Shown: positions 9,185 to 18,707, numbered from the stretch's first letter. The stretch is DNA of 64,000 bases from Opitutaceae bacterium (GCA_016794625.1 JAEUGY010000023.1:59080-123079), one strand, 5' to 3'. The notes: a model not told the origin generated them from the letters alone. Numbers and translations are program-made.

Positions 9185-10096
9185 ATGCCTAGAGAGTATC
9201 AGATTCCGTTTGAATTGCGTCACTTGCTTTATTTCCGGGAGGTCGGCCGGCAGCTTCATTTTCGGCGGGCAGCGGAGTCACTGGCAATTGCTCAACCTGC
9301 TCTGAGCAGGGCCATTGCACAACTTGAATCCAGTCTCGCGGCACCGCTTTTCGTCCGCAATCGAAGGGGCGTGGCTCTCACCGCCGCCGGCCACACGCTG
9401 CTCACCCGCATAGAACCGCTGCTGAAGGGGTTGGCGGGACTGCCAGAGGAAGTCCGCGTCGCCGCATCGGGAGAACGGGGTCATGTCAGAATTGGGTTCA
9501 CCGGCCTGGCCATGGCGACGGTTCTGCCAGGCATCCTCCGCGAGTTCCACCGTCGACACCCGGGCATCCGGCTCGAATTGAATGAGTCCCCGACCTCTGC
9601 CCAAGTCACCGCCCTCGCCCGCGGCGAGATCGGCTGCGGGTTTTTTCATCCGGATGCCACCATGCCCGGACTTTCCACCCATCTTCTGTTGCGCGAGCGC
9701 AACGGGGTGGTTCTGCCCGGTGAACACCCTTTGGCCGGCCGGCCAACCCTCAAGTTGAGGGACCTGGAGGCCACGCCGTTCGTGCTGTTTCCCCGAGTCA
9801 ACAATCCCGGTTTCTACGATCGCACGCTGGCCGCGTTCGCCCGCGCCGGGATTACTCCGCGGATCGCGGAGGAGGTCTGGCCGCGCACCAACGCCATCGG
9901 TCTGGTGCGTGCCGGCCTCGGCGCGACGCTGATGTGTCCGTCTGAAGCTCGCCATCTGCCCGCAGATGTCGCGTTTCGTCCCCTTGAGGGCCCCGCCCCG
10001 GAGAGCCGGCTGGTCTTCGGCTGGAGCCATGCCGAGTCAATCGACCCCTCGCTCGCTGCATTCATCCAGCTGGCAACGCATCCACCCTCTTCTTGA
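9185..10096 (+). CDS. LysR-family transcriptional regulator
   Basis: A 303-residue LysR-type regulator. The N-terminal winged HTH (ELRHLLYFREVGRQLHFRRAA ... QPALSRAIAQLE) is canonical, followed by the periplasmic-binding-like effector domain starting near residue 90. ATG at 9185 is chosen because the HTH begins a few residues later. It is divergent from leuC with a 98-base shared region, so leuCD is its likely target and a leucine-pathway intermediate its possible effector. This is inference from position; no clear T-N11-A box was found. Confidence 0.88.
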   Translation: MPREYQIPFELRHLLYFREVGRQLHFRRAAESLAIAQPALSRAIAQLESSLAAPLFVRNRRGVALTAAGHTLLTRIEPLLKGLAGLPEEVRVAASGERGHVRIGFTGLAMATVLPGILREFHRRHPGIRLELNESPTSAQVTALARGEIGCGFFHPDATMPGLSTHLLLRERNGVVLPGEHPLAGRPTLKLRDLEATPFVLFPRVNNPGFYDRTLAAFARAGITPRIAEEVWPRTNAIGLVRAGLGATLMCPSEARHLPADVAFRPLEGPAPESRLVFGWSHAESIDPSLAAFIQLATHPPSS

Positions 10097-10105
10097 TCCG
10101 GCGGC

Positions 10106-10768
10106 TCAGGACTCCGATCCGCCTTCGACGTGTCGCTCCACACCCATCAATGCCGTGCGTACGAGGTGGCGGACGGCAGTCAGCTGGACCTCGAGCGGCA
10201 GGCTGGGCTGGTCCGTCTGCCGGGCGGCTTGTTCCGGCAGCCAGGGCACGTGAACAAAGCCGGCGGCAATCCGGCCCTCCGCCGGCCGCGCGGCAAGGTG
10301 GTGCATCAGAGAATAGAATACATGATTGCACACAAAGGTGCCGGCGGTCTGTGAGACGGAGGCCGGCACACCCGCCTCCCGCAGATCGGAAACCATCGCC
10401 TTGATCGGAAGGGTGCTCCAATAGCCCACCGGAGCACCCCTGACGATGGGCCGGTCCACCGGCTGCGCTCCCCGATTGTCAGGAATGCGCGCATCGTCGA
10501 GGTTAATGGCGACGCGTTCGACCGTGATACCGGTCCGCCCTCCAGCCTGACCGAGGCAAAGCACGACCTGGGGATCACACTCGTCCACCCAAGCGGTCAG
10601 ACGGGAAGCCGCCTCGTCGAACACGCAGGGGAGTACGCGGCCCACGATCCAGGCACCGTCCACCTCCTCGCCGTCAAGAGAAGACGCAATCAACGCCGAC
10701 GGATTCACTGTCTCGCCGCCAAAGGGCTCGAAACCGGTCACCAACACCTGTCTGGTTTTGGAATTCAT
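10106..10768 (-). CDS. pcp: Pyroglutamyl-peptidase I
   Basis: A 220-residue C15 cysteine peptidase that removes N-terminal pyroglutamate (5-oxoproline) from peptides. The Glu of VERVAINL, the Cys of GTFVCNHVFY and the His of FVHVPWLPEQ match the catalytic Glu-Cys-His triad of the family. It begins with the typical VLVTGFEPFGG strand. It is the last gene of the leftward pxp operon, 60 bases after DUF979, which links peptide-derived 5-oxoproline release to its uptake and hydrolysis. Confidence 0.93.
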   Translation of the reverse strand: MNSKTRQVLVTGFEPFGGETVNPSALIASSLDGEEVDGAWIVGRVLPCVFDEAASRLTAWVDECDPQVVLCLGQAGGRTGITVERVAINLDDARIPDNRGAQPVDRPIVRGAPVGYWSTLPIKAMVSDLREAGVPASVSQTAGTFVCNHVFYSLMHHLAARPAEGRIAAGFVHVPWLPEQAARQTDQPSLPLEVQLTAVRHLVRTALMGVERHVEGGSES

Positions 10769-10828
10769 GACAGACCCAGGGTTGAAGGACCCACGGGAGC
10801 GCAGCGGATGGTTCGTTTCAGCATGACG

Positions 10829-11788
10829 TCATCGGCGAAACACGAGCAGACCCATCGCAAGGACATTAAAGGTCCAAAGAGCCAGCGCAAAAGGCACCTG
10901 CGCCTTGATCACCGCCCTGCGATCCTCGAGTTCGAGGAGCAAGGCGGGCACGAGATTGAAGTTGGCGGCCATGGGCGTCATCAACGTCCCGCAATAGCCT
11001 GAAAGCATGCCGAACACACTCATGATGGCCGGATCGCCACCATGCTGGCGCACAATGAAGGGCAACCCGATGCCCAAGGTCATGACGGGGAACGCGGCAA
11101 ATGCATTTCCCATCACCACCGTGAACATCGCCATGCCTCCGCAGTAGGCCACCACCGCGATCCAGGCCCACTGCATGGGCAGGATCGCACCGATTCCCTG
11201 GGAGATGAGTTCTCCAATTCCCGCCCGGGCAAAGATGCCCCCAAGCCCGGCCAGAACCTGAGGCAGAATCAGAGCCCAGCCCACCGTGAGCAGGAGTCGC
11301 CCGCCCTCGTCGACCGCCGTGCGTGGTCCAGCGCGTGTGATCCTCATCGCCGCGACAAGGCCCGCGAGGCAGCCAAGCCCCAAGGCGACCTGGTTTGCCT
11401 CCTTCGTATCCACCATCCTCCAGCCTTCGCCACGGATACGCGGAAGCAGCCAGCCGGCACTCAACACCACCAGGGGAATAAGCAAGGCGGGCACCAAGAG
11501 CCGATGACCGAGTCGCGCCGCGGACGTGCGCCGGAACTCGGTTTCCGCCGCGGCGGGAACCGGTGGTTTGATTTGCCCTCGGGTGAGGACAAGCACCAGG
11601 GCGACCACCATGCCGCCCACCCACTCGGAAGGGAGATGCGGCCCAAGGCAGAATATCAGGCCGAGCAATCCGTAAAACAACACACCCGTCCATCCGTCCG
11701 TCCCGGCACGGCGCAGCAAACGCACAGCCACCGCAATCAATCCCAGCCCCGCGGCGACATAGAACACTTCCGACGAAAGGAGTTTCAC
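10829..11788 (-). CDS. DUF979 family membrane protein, putative 5-oxoproline permease component
   Basis: A 319-residue polytopic membrane protein with about nine hydrophobic stretches. It matches the DUF979 type that is regularly paired with DUF969 next to pcp and pxp genes; a conserved-looking stretch is PAIMSVFGMLSGYCGTLMTP near residue 255. GTG at 11788 overlaps the DUF969 stop (GTGA), so the two subunits are coupled. A two-subunit transporter for pyroglutamate or pyroglutamyl peptides is inferred from context. Confidence 0.8.
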   Translation of the reverse strand: MKLLSSEVFYVAAGLGLIAVAVRLLRRAGTDGWTGVLFYGLLGLIFCLGPHLPSEWVGGMVVALVLVLTRGQIKPPVPAAAETEFRRTSAARLGHRLLVPALLIPLVVLSAGWLLPRIRGEGWRMVDTKEANQVALGLGCLAGLVAAMRITRAGPRTAVDEGGRLLLTVGWALILPQVLAGLGGIFARAGIGELISQGIGAILPMQWAWIAVVAYCGGMAMFTVVMGNAFAAFPVMTLGIGLPFIVRQHGGDPAIMSVFGMLSGYCGTLMTPMAANFNLVPALLLELEDRRAVIKAQVPFALALWTFNVLAMGLLVFRR

Positions 11789-12495
11789 GGGGCCTGCTTC
11801 TCCTTGGCGCCACATTCCGTCGGCGAACCCGATGCACGCCAGCGCGCAATGTCCCGATCCAGGAGACGGAAGCGCCAAGCCGCCAGCAAGAGCGCCATGG
11901 CGGCAGTGGGCAGCCCCCACAGTCCCAGTTCAACCACACCGACGGATACGCCCGCCGACTCCAGTACGCCTTTCATCAAGAGCACCGGACCGATGGCCAC
12001 AAGGATATCATCCGCGAAGAAATTGCCCCAGTTCTCCGCTGCAGCCGCATGGGCTCGAATCCGGTGGGAGAGCTGCCGCGGCAGCGGAGCCCGGCCGGTC
12101 TGCGCGAGGGCCTCCGCCATCGGAGCAACCAGGGGGCGGACCATCGCTGCATGGCCACCGATCGTGAGTCCCACCATGCTTCCAGCCTGCCGCAGGGCCT
12201 GGTACACCCACATCACCCGGCCGGCCGTGGCGTGCGACACTCCCGAAATCAGTCCCGCCGCCCTCTCCTGCAAACCGAACCGCTCCAGAAGGCCGATCGC
12301 GGGAAGCAGCAGCACGACGGGGAGCGACATGAAGCGATTTTCAACGAAGAAGGACCCCAGCAAGCCCAGGATCTCGCGGATCGAAAAACCCGCGCCCAGT
12401 CCGGTCGCAAACCCCGCCAGCACGACGACCAGCAGGGTGTTCCATCGGAGCATGAGTCCGACCACCATCACGAGAATCCCCACCAGCGCCATCAT
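11785..12495 (-). CDS. DUF969 family membrane protein, putative 5-oxoproline permease component
   Basis: A 236-residue membrane protein with about six hydrophobic segments and the DUF969-like core IGGHAAMVRPLVAPMAEAL followed by AAENWGNFFADDILVA. It is translationally coupled on both sides: ATGA overlap with the pxpA stop upstream and GTGA overlap with DUF979 downstream. Like its partner, it is best explained as half of a transporter feeding the 5-oxoprolinase. Direct evidence for the transported substrate is absent. Confidence 0.8.
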   Translation of the reverse strand: MMALVGILVMVVGLMLRWNTLLVVVLAGFATGLGAGFSIREILGLLGSFFVENRFMSLPVVLLLPAIGLLERFGLQERAAGLISGVSHATAGRVMWVYQALRQAGSMVGLTIGGHAAMVRPLVAPMAEALAQTGRAPLPRQLSHRIRAHAAAAENWGNFFADDILVAIGPVLLMKGVLESAGVSVGVVELGLWGLPTAAMALLLAAWRFRLLDRDIARWRASGSPTECGAKEKQAP

Positions 12496-13223
12496 GGGAC
12501 GACGCGGGCCAGCCGGACCCCCTCACGACGCAACGCCTGGTGGAGTTCACGGGCGAATTCCAGGGCGTGAGGGGTATCACTGTGGATACACACCGTGTCG
12601 GCCCGCAATCGGACCGTGATTCCCGAGCGGCTGCGGACCTCGCCCTGGGAGACCAGCTGGAGCACCTGGACAAGTGCCGTCTCCACCGAAAGGTGCACCG
12701 CTCCCGGCTGGTCGCGCGGAGTCAGGCTGCCGTCCGGTTCGTACGCTCGATCCGCAAACACCTCGTGCGCCACAGCCAGTCCCGCCCGCCGGCCGGCCTC
12801 GACCAAAGCACCTCCCGAGAGTCCATAGATCACAATGCCCCGGTCCACACGACCGATTGCCTTCACGATCGCCTCAGCCATGGCGGGATGACGGGCGGAC
12901 TGATTGTAGAGCGCCCCATGCGGTTTGACATGGTGCACGGTGGCCATCTCCGCCAGACGGGAGACTTGTTCGTAGACGAGCGTCTCGATGGCGGACACCG
13001 AAAGGTGCAGCTCTTTTCGACCGAACGACTCACGATCCTCGTATCCAGGATGGGCACCTACGGCAACGCCGCGGTCGGCGGCCCAACGCACGGTCCGCAG
13101 CATGCTCGCCCGGTCTCCCGCATGCCCACCGCACGCCACGTTGACCGAGGTCACCCACTCCATCAGGGCTTCGTCGTCCGCTCCGCCTTCACCCAGATCG
13201 CAGTTGAGGTCGACCCGTGGCAT
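12492..13223 (-). CDS. pxpA: 5-oxoprolinase subunit A (LamB/YcsF family)
   Basis: A 243-residue PxpA. The N-terminal DLNCDLGE, NVACGGHAGD and GAHPGYEDRESFGR motifs are diagnostic, as is VKPHGALYN in the middle. PxpA, B and C together hydrolyse 5-oxoproline to glutamate using ATP. ATG at 13223 lies four bases after the pxpC stop; a TTG at 13235 would overlap pxpC. All three subunits are present and contiguous. Confidence 0.93.
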   Translation of the reverse strand: MPRVDLNCDLGEGGADDEALMEWVTSVNVACGGHAGDRASMLRTVRWAADRGVAVGAHPGYEDRESFGRKELHLSVSAIETLVYEQVSRLAEMATVHHVKPHGALYNQSARHPAMAEAIVKAIGRVDRGIVIYGLSGGALVEAGRRAGLAVAHEVFADRAYEPDGSLTPRDQPGAVHLSVETALVQVLQLVSQGEVRSRSGITVRLRADTVCIHSDTPHALEFARELHQALRREGVRLARVVP

Positions 13224-13227
13224 GGCT

Positions 13228-14166
13228 TCAGGCAATCGCCGCCAGACCGGCGCGGAGCGAGGCCAGGGCCGACTCTTGACGCACCACCAGATCGTGAGCG
13301 GATTCAGGCGAGACCAGGACGAAGCGCACGTGTCCGCCCGGTCGCAACTGGGCCACGACCGAACGGTCGGCCGAGATCACATTCGCGATCTTGGGGTAGC
13401 CACCCAGCGTCTGGCGGTCCGCTGACAAAACGATCGGCTGTCCGTCGGCCGGCACCTGGACGGAACCAAACGCGACGGCCTCCGACACCAGTTCGGGACC
13501 CGCGGTCCGCAAGACTGGAGTCCCTTGCAGGCGAAGCCCCATCCGATTGGAGCGCAGGCTGACTTCAAACACCTGTTCCTGCCATATCCGGTGAGCGTGA
13601 GGCGAAAACCATTCTGCCTGGGGTCCCGGAATCGCACGCAGCACCGCCGGATTGGTCATCGGCGGAAAGAGTCGTGCCGACACGGACCACGAACGCTGCA
13701 AGCGGGAAGGAAGCATCTCGGGTGTTCGGAGCTCGATCACGTCTCCCGCCCGTAACACGCGGCCTGCCATCCCCTCCCAACCGGACGACACCAGCGCGGA
13801 AGCACTGTCAAGGACCCGAGGGACCTCGAGCCCTCCGGCGAATCCCACATACATGCGGGCGCCACCGAGTATCTCCTCCAAGTCCAAAACCTCTCCGCCC
13901 GCCACCGCGCGAGGTCTCAACCAGGGAAATCCCGCAACGCGGGCTCCCGTTACCGCGATCCACCCGGGTTCGGAAAATCGCAGGACCGGCCCACGGAGGG
14001 TGCACTCCAGTCCGACGGCGTCTTCGCGATTGCCCAGAATCAGGTTCGCCACGCGCAGTGCCATGCGATCGATCGCGCCGCCTTCCGGCACCCCTTGGGA
14101 CTGCCAACCGGGGCGTCCCAAGTCTTGCAGGGTGGTAAAGATCCCCGGTTTCAGCACTTCAATCAT
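13228..14166 (-). CDS. pxpC: 5-oxoprolinase subunit C (biotin-dependent carboxylase-like family)
   Basis: A 312-residue PxpC. It starts with IEVLKPGIFTTLQDLGRPGW, the family hallmark, and ends with the GGYPKIANVISAD region typical of the C subunit. These proteins resemble urea amidolyase and allophanate hydrolase parts and were once called KipA-like. ATG at 14166 overlaps the pxpB stop as ATGA; the long upstream extension is pxpB read in another frame. Confidence 0.93.
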   Translation of the reverse strand: MIEVLKPGIFTTLQDLGRPGWQSQGVPEGGAIDRMALRVANLILGNREDAVGLECTLRGPVLRFSEPGWIAVTGARVAGFPWLRPRAVAGGEVLDLEEILGGARMYVGFAGGLEVPRVLDSASALVSSGWEGMAGRVLRAGDVIELRTPEMLPSRLQRSWSVSARLFPPMTNPAVLRAIPGPQAEWFSPHAHRIWQEQVFEVSLRSNRMGLRLQGTPVLRTAGPELVSEAVAFGSVQVPADGQPIVLSADRQTLGGYPKIANVISADRSVVAQLRPGGHVRFVLVSPESAHDLVVRQESALASLRAGLAAIA

Positions 14167-14834
14167 ACGTGGGCTTCCCGCGGCACGGGTTCGAATCGAA
14201 CGCGATCGCCCACCCGCAAGAGAGCAGGTGGCCGGCGCTCGGGATCGAACAGCCGGAGCTCCGTCCTCCCGAGAATATTCCAACCGCCAGGCGTCGCCTG
14301 CGGGTAAATCCCCGCTTGAGCGCCGGCAATCCCCACACTTCCGGCCGGCACCTGGGTTCGCGGTGTCGCCCGCCGCGGGGTGCGCAAGGTTTCGGGCAAA
14401 CCCGCCAGGTACGGAAACCCTGGGGAAAAGCCGATGGCCCGCACCGTATAGGACGGCGCGCAATGCCGGCGGACGATCTCCGCCTCATCCTGACCGAGGT
14501 GTTCGGCCACCCAGGCAAGGTCAGGACCCGCCTCCCCCCCGTAAACGACGGGCACGAGCCACTCGCGCGGTCCGCTTTGGCTGACCGGCCGTATATCTGA
14601 ACAGGTCCGTTCGATCCAAGCCTGCACCAGTTTGGAGGGACAGTGCCCGCCAATCCTGATCGGATCAAAATGCACAGCCACCGTCGTATAGGCTGGTACA
14701 ATGTCCACCACTCCGGCGAAGGGATGTTGGGCCAACGCTTCCGTGAGGGCCTGCACGTTTTGGGCCGTGGCATCGTCGACACGATTGCCGACTTCAACCA
14801 GCACTGCGGAATCGCCCAGAAGCCTGCACACCAT
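14163..14834 (-). CDS. pxpB: 5-oxoprolinase subunit B
   Basis: A 223-residue PxpB (KipI-like). It has the N-terminal LLGDSAVLVEVG, the central GFSPGFPYLAGLPE and the C-terminal PAGSVGIAGAQAGIYP then TPGGWNILGRT, all characteristic. It is the first gene of the leftward operon pxpB-pxpC-pxpA-DUF969-DUF979-pcp. ATG at 14834 is chosen over upstream starts because the first conserved strand begins five residues later. A divergent TPR gene begins 110 bases upstream. Confidence 0.92.
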   Translation of the reverse strand: MVCRLLGDSAVLVEVGNRVDDATAQNVQALTEALAQHPFAGVVDIVPAYTTVAVHFDPIRIGGHCPSKLVQAWIERTCSDIRPVSQSGPREWLVPVVYGGEAGPDLAWVAEHLGQDEAEIVRRHCAPSYTVRAIGFSPGFPYLAGLPETLRTPRRATPRTQVPAGSVGIAGAQAGIYPQATPGGWNILGRTELRLFDPERRPPALLRVGDRVRFEPVPREAHV

Positions 14835-14944
14835 GACCCTGCACCATGCCCAAATCAGGGGTGAGCTCAAGCATCACGTGACTGAAAGCGATCCTTTGCG
14901 CTTCGGGATTCCCTTTGGCCGCAGAGGGGTTTAACTCGCCGACC

Positions 14945-15766
14945 ATGCGCAGCCGCGGATGGCTTCTGCTCGCGATCGGACTCCAGATTGGAGGTCTTCA
15001 CGCGCATCCGGAATCGGAGGTCGCAGTAGCGGAGCTGAGTCGCTGGATCGAGCGAACGCCGCACCAGCCCAGTCTGTGGTTCGCCCGCAGCACCCACCAC
15101 CGCGAACATGGACGGTGGGACGCAGCCGAAGCCGATTTGGTCGCCACCGAACGCCTCGCCCCGCACCACCCCGGACTCGACCTCGCCTTTGCCCAGGTGT
15201 TTCTCGAAACCCAGCGCTGGGCCGAAGCGCGCAGGCGGGCCGAGCGGGTTCTCGCCGTGGATGACCGCTCAGCCGCCGCCCACCTCCTGAATGCCAGGGC
15301 ATGCTCCCGCTTGGGCGACACACAGCAGGCCAGGGCGAGTTATTCGCGCGCGCTTTCGCTGCTGGAGGAACCCACACCCGAACTCTTCCTGGAACGAACC
15401 GCCTTGCCGGCAACCGTAGAGGTCCGGCTGGCGGAACTCGAAGAAGCGATGGCTCGAGTCGGTGCCGCCCACGTCCTCATGCTCCGTGCGCTCGAACTCG
15501 AAATCGCTGCCGGGCGGACCGATGACGCGCTGCGGCGGATCAATCAATTGGCGGCTCAGAGCGAGAGGAAGGAAACGTGGTGGAAACGAAAGGGAGATCT
15601 GCTTGCCGCCAGCGGACGCTCGCACGAGGCTCGCCTCGCGTACAGCCAGGCGCGGGCGGCGATCGCTGCTTTGCCCGGCTGGCTGCAAAAATCACCCGCC
15701 CTCCTCGGTCTCCTCGACGACCTTCAACGGGACCAAGACAAACTTCCGACGGTTCCTTCCCCCTAG
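14945..15766 (+). CDS. Secreted tetratricopeptide-repeat protein
   Basis: A 273-residue protein with an N-terminal signal peptide (SRGWLLLAIGLQIGGLHA) followed by Ala/Arg-rich helical repeats of TPR type (for example AEARRRAERVLAVD and AHLLNARACSRLGDTQQARAS). It probably acts in the periplasm or on the outer membrane as a scaffold. It is followed after only three bases by the phosphatase gene, so the two are likely co-expressed. Confidence 0.7.
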   Translation: MRSRGWLLLAIGLQIGGLHAHPESEVAVAELSRWIERTPHQPSLWFARSTHHREHGRWDAAEADLVATERLAPHHPGLDLAFAQVFLETQRWAEARRRAERVLAVDDRSAAAHLLNARACSRLGDTQQARASYSRALSLLEEPTPELFLERTALPATVEVRLAELEEAMARVGAAHVLMLRALELEIAAGRTDDALRRINQLAAQSERKETWWKRKGDLLAASGRSHEARLAYSQARAAIAALPGWLQKSPALLGLLDDLQRDQDKLPTVPSP

Positions 15767-15769
15767 CCC

Positions 15770-17089
15770 ATGGTGCTTCCACGTTTCTCCCTCTTGCTCG
15801 GACTGCTGATGCTTGGCCAGCAGATGCAGGCCGCTACTTCCTTGCTGCGCGGTCCGTACCTTCAGTCCGCAACACCCACCAGCATGGTCATCCGCTGGCG
15901 CACCGACTACTCAGAGCCATCGCTGATTCGGTATGGCCCTGCGGCGGACCAGCTCACATTCTCGGCCACGGCTGCCGGGGTGCACACCGAACATGTCGTG
16001 CAGCTGTCCCGGCTCACCCCCGATACGCGCTACTACTACGCCATCGGTCTGCCTGGAAAAGTGGCACTGGAACCGGGGCCACTGCTGGGCGGCACCCACT
16101 CCTTTGTCACGCCACCCGTTGCGGGTCCGGCCAAACCCACACGCGTCTGGGTTCTGGGCGACCCCGGAACAAAGAATGCGACGCAGATGGCCGTGCGGGA
16201 TGCTTACACCGCATTCACCGCCCAACGCGGAACGGACCTGTGGTTGATGCTTGGAGACAATGCCTATCCCGATGGCACCGACGCCGACTACCAGAAGGCG
16301 GTGTTCGACATGTATCCGGAGTACCTGCGTACGATTCCGCTGTGGCCCGCCCTCGGCAACCACGATGCGCGCACGGCCTCGTCCCTCACTCAATCCGGGG
16401 TGTACTACTCGATCTTCACCCTGCCGACCCGAGGCCAGTCCGGGGGAGTCGCTTCCGGCACCGAAGCCTACTACGCTTTCGATCACGCCAACATCCACTT
16501 TGTCTGCCTCGATTCCCACGACAGCGATCGCTCAGCCTCGGGTGCCATGATGCAGTGGCTCAAAGCCGACCTGTCCAACACCACTCGCGATTGGATCATC
16601 GCCTACTTCCACCACCCCACCTACACCAAGGGCACACACGACTCCGATTCCGACAAGGACAGCGAAGGGCGCATGAATGACATGCGCGCCATCTTCCTCC
16701 CGGTGCTCGAGTCCTTGGGCGTGGACCTTGTCCTGACGGGGCATTCCCACGTCTACGAACGCTCCATGCTACTGGACGGGCACTACGGCAAGAGCCCCAC
16801 CTTTGACGCCACCCGACACGTCAAACAAGCGGGAGACGGCCGCGAGGGTGGCGGCGGCGTCTATCGCAAACCCCGCGTGCGCACCTCCCACGCCGGAGAA
16901 GTTTCCATTGTGACGGGCAGCGCCGGTCACGCTTCATCCAAGCCCGTGGCGCTCAATCATCCGGCGATGGTGGTGTCGCTCAATGAGGCCGGCTCGTCGA
17001 TCATCGACATCAACGGGCTACGCCTCGACTTCACGTTCCTCAACGAAAAGGGAGAGAAACGGGACTGGTTTACGCTGCTTAAGGAGTAA
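15770..17089 (+). CDS. Secreted purple-acid-phosphatase-like metallophosphoesterase
   Basis: A 439-residue exported phosphatase. After a signal peptide comes an N-terminal fibronectin-III-like domain (LRGPYLQSATPTSMVIRWRT), then a calcineurin-like core with GDPG, GDNAYPDG, GNHDAR, FHHP and the late GHSHVYER; these supply the binuclear metal ligands. This domain order is typical of bacterial purple acid phosphatases releasing phosphate from organic esters outside the cytoplasm. It lies three bases after the TPR gene. Confidence 0.85.
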   Translation: MVLPRFSLLLGLLMLGQQMQAATSLLRGPYLQSATPTSMVIRWRTDYSEPSLIRYGPAADQLTFSATAAGVHTEHVVQLSRLTPDTRYYYAIGLPGKVALEPGPLLGGTHSFVTPPVAGPAKPTRVWVLGDPGTKNATQMAVRDAYTAFTAQRGTDLWLMLGDNAYPDGTDADYQKAVFDMYPEYLRTIPLWPALGNHDARTASSLTQSGVYYSIFTLPTRGQSGGVASGTEAYYAFDHANIHFVCLDSHDSDRSASGAMMQWLKADLSNTTRDWIIAYFHHPTYTKGTHDSDSDKDSEGRMNDMRAIFLPVLESLGVDLVLTGHSHVYERSMLLDGHYGKSPTFDATRHVKQAGDGREGGGGVYRKPRVRTSHAGEVSIVTGSAGHASSKPVALNHPAMVVSLNEAGSSIIDINGLRLDFTFLNEKGEKRDWFTLLKE

Positions 17090-17118
17090 AAGCGGGACCC
17101 GCACCATCGGGCCCCGCT
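17087..17118. terminator. Hairpin terminator between convergent genes
   Basis: An 11-bp stem with one G.T pair (17091-17101 with 17108-17118, 6-base loop) lies between the phosphatase stop and the CHRD gene stop. On the minus strand it is followed by TTTTA, so it best fits termination of the leftward CHRD transcript but may serve both genes. Confidence 0.65.
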
Positions 17119-17132
17119 GTCATGCCATCCCT

Positions 17133-18491
17133 TTAACGAGTCCCGGCCGCGAGCTTCGCGGTCGGTGCACCACAAATTTCCAGCACCGCAGGAGGACCCT
17201 TCCGCGCCACGGTGGTGCTCGCAAGGGATCCTTGCGCGGACACATCGGGCTGCGTTCCCACCAGCGACAAACGCGCCGTCGAGCCGGTGCGCTGTTCAAA
17301 GGACTCAATCAAGCCGATCCCGGTCGCGCCGCCGACACCGGAAATCACGATGGAGTACCCTCCGGGGGGCAGGATCACGTCAAGGACTGCGTCCTTCGCG
17401 TCAAGCCCGGTGGGAGCCACGGCGGGCGCCACGATGGCGTGGTTGTCGTTGGTGGCCATCAGACCCGCGGGACCATAGAGCGAAATCACCGGATCCGCCA
17501 GCGCACCCTGGACCCCAAAGGCAGCCAGGGATGGACCGCGCCCCACGATCCGCACCGCCACGGGCTCCGCACCCGTCACCCCCACGCCCGCAATCAGGAC
17601 CTGATTACCCGTACCCACAAAGCCGCGGGCGGAGGCATTGATGAGCCGCGATGACGCCACTTCCTCCGCCGCCACCACTTGTCCCCGGACTTCGCCGCCA
17701 CCGTACACATTGCTATGAAAATTCAAATAGGCGCCCCCCGTAAGGAGTTTAATCGGGTCGCCCGTATAGGCCAAATCGGAGAAAATGCGCGAGATATTGC
17801 CACCGGCCACGGTATAAACGGCCGCTCCTCCTAGATTCGTCACCACCGGTCCGTTCACACCGACCGCAGCCTCGTGAAAATGCGAGGCCGTCAAGGTGTT
17901 GCTGAAGTTGAACAGCGTGACTTCCAGTGTCACCCGATTGGTTCCTGAGTCATAGCTCATCAAGGCCCCACCAAACGCATTAGATACGATGGGATTGGCC
18001 GCCACTTCGTTGGCGGAATTGATGCGGGCCGAAAGGCGCTTCGGCTGCGCGATCAATTGTCCCCGGATCTCCCCGGAGGGATTCGTGCTGGAGTGGAAAT
18101 TCAGGTAGGCTCCGTTCTGCAGGAGCTTCAGTTTGTCTCCGCCATGCGTGAGGTTGCGGAACGTTCCGGTGAGGGTGGTGCCAGTTCTGACATAAACAGC
18201 TTCGGCACCGAGGTTTGTAACAACTGGTCCGTTGACCCCAACTGCCGCCTCATGGACGTGCGAAAGGGAGAGGGTATTCGTGAAGCCGGTCAACGTGACG
18301 AACAGATCGAAGGTATTGGCTCTGACATCATACAGCATCACGGCCGACCCCGTAGCCGTGGACGCGGTGGCAGGGTTTTCTTGGGCTGCATTGATTGTCG
18401 CGCGAAACTCCACGACCTGAGCGATGGAGGGGGTCAAACAAGCGGCGAAACCGCCGAGGAACATAAGCGAACGGACAAAAGGTGATTTCAT
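17133..18491 (-). CDS. Secreted protein with two CHRD domains
   Basis: A 452-residue exported protein: signal peptide (residues 1-25), two CHRD domains (about 27-150 and 155-275) and a C-terminal beta-rich region (about 280-430) of a type I associate with verrucomicrobial secreted proteins (VRIVGRGPSLAAFGV). Each CHRD copy contains the same stretch HEAAVGVNGPVVTNLG, which shows internal duplication. CHRD domains were named from chordin and have no assigned enzyme activity in bacteria; an extracellular structural role is likely. Confidence 0.75.
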   Translation of the reverse strand: MKSPFVRSLMFLGGFAACLTPSIAQVVEFRATINAAQENPATASTATGSAVMLYDVRANTFDLFVTLTGFTNTLSLSHVHEAAVGVNGPVVTNLGAEAVYVRTGTTLTGTFRNLTHGGDKLKLLQNGAYLNFHSSTNPSGEIRGQLIAQPKRLSARINSANEVAANPIVSNAFGGALMSYDSGTNRVTLEVTLFNFSNTLTASHFHEAAVGVNGPVVTNLGGAAVYTVAGGNISRIFSDLAYTGDPIKLLTGGAYLNFHSNVYGGGEVRGQVVAAEEVASSRLINASARGFVGTGNQVLIAGVGVTGAEPVAVRIVGRGPSLAAFGVQGALADPVISLYGPAGLMATNDNHAIVAPAVAPTGLDAKDAVLDVILPPGGYSIVISGVGGATGIGLIESFEQRTGSTARLSLVGTQPDVSAQGSLASTTVARKGPPAVLEICGAPTAKLAAGTR

Positions 18492-18707
18492 GGTGGGTTC
18501 AGGGGCTGAAAGTGCCCATTTCCGGCACTCGAGTGGAAACTTCACGAATTTGTCCAACCATACGGAAACCCCGAGCTTGGAAAGGTAACAGGATGGTCAG
18601 AATCGGTGCTTCGACCCGTCATGTGTGCCCATTCTCCCGTCGCTTCTCCTCATAATCGGGCGGTTTGGGTTGAACTTTTCCAATCCGCCCATGCCCTCTG
18701 TTGCCTT

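Noticed and set aside
11042..12619. 525-residue plus-strand open frame
   Set aside because: It lies wholly opposite the DUF969/DUF979 and pxpA genes, is Arg/His/Pro-rich and has no recognisable domain; a GC-rich codon shadow.
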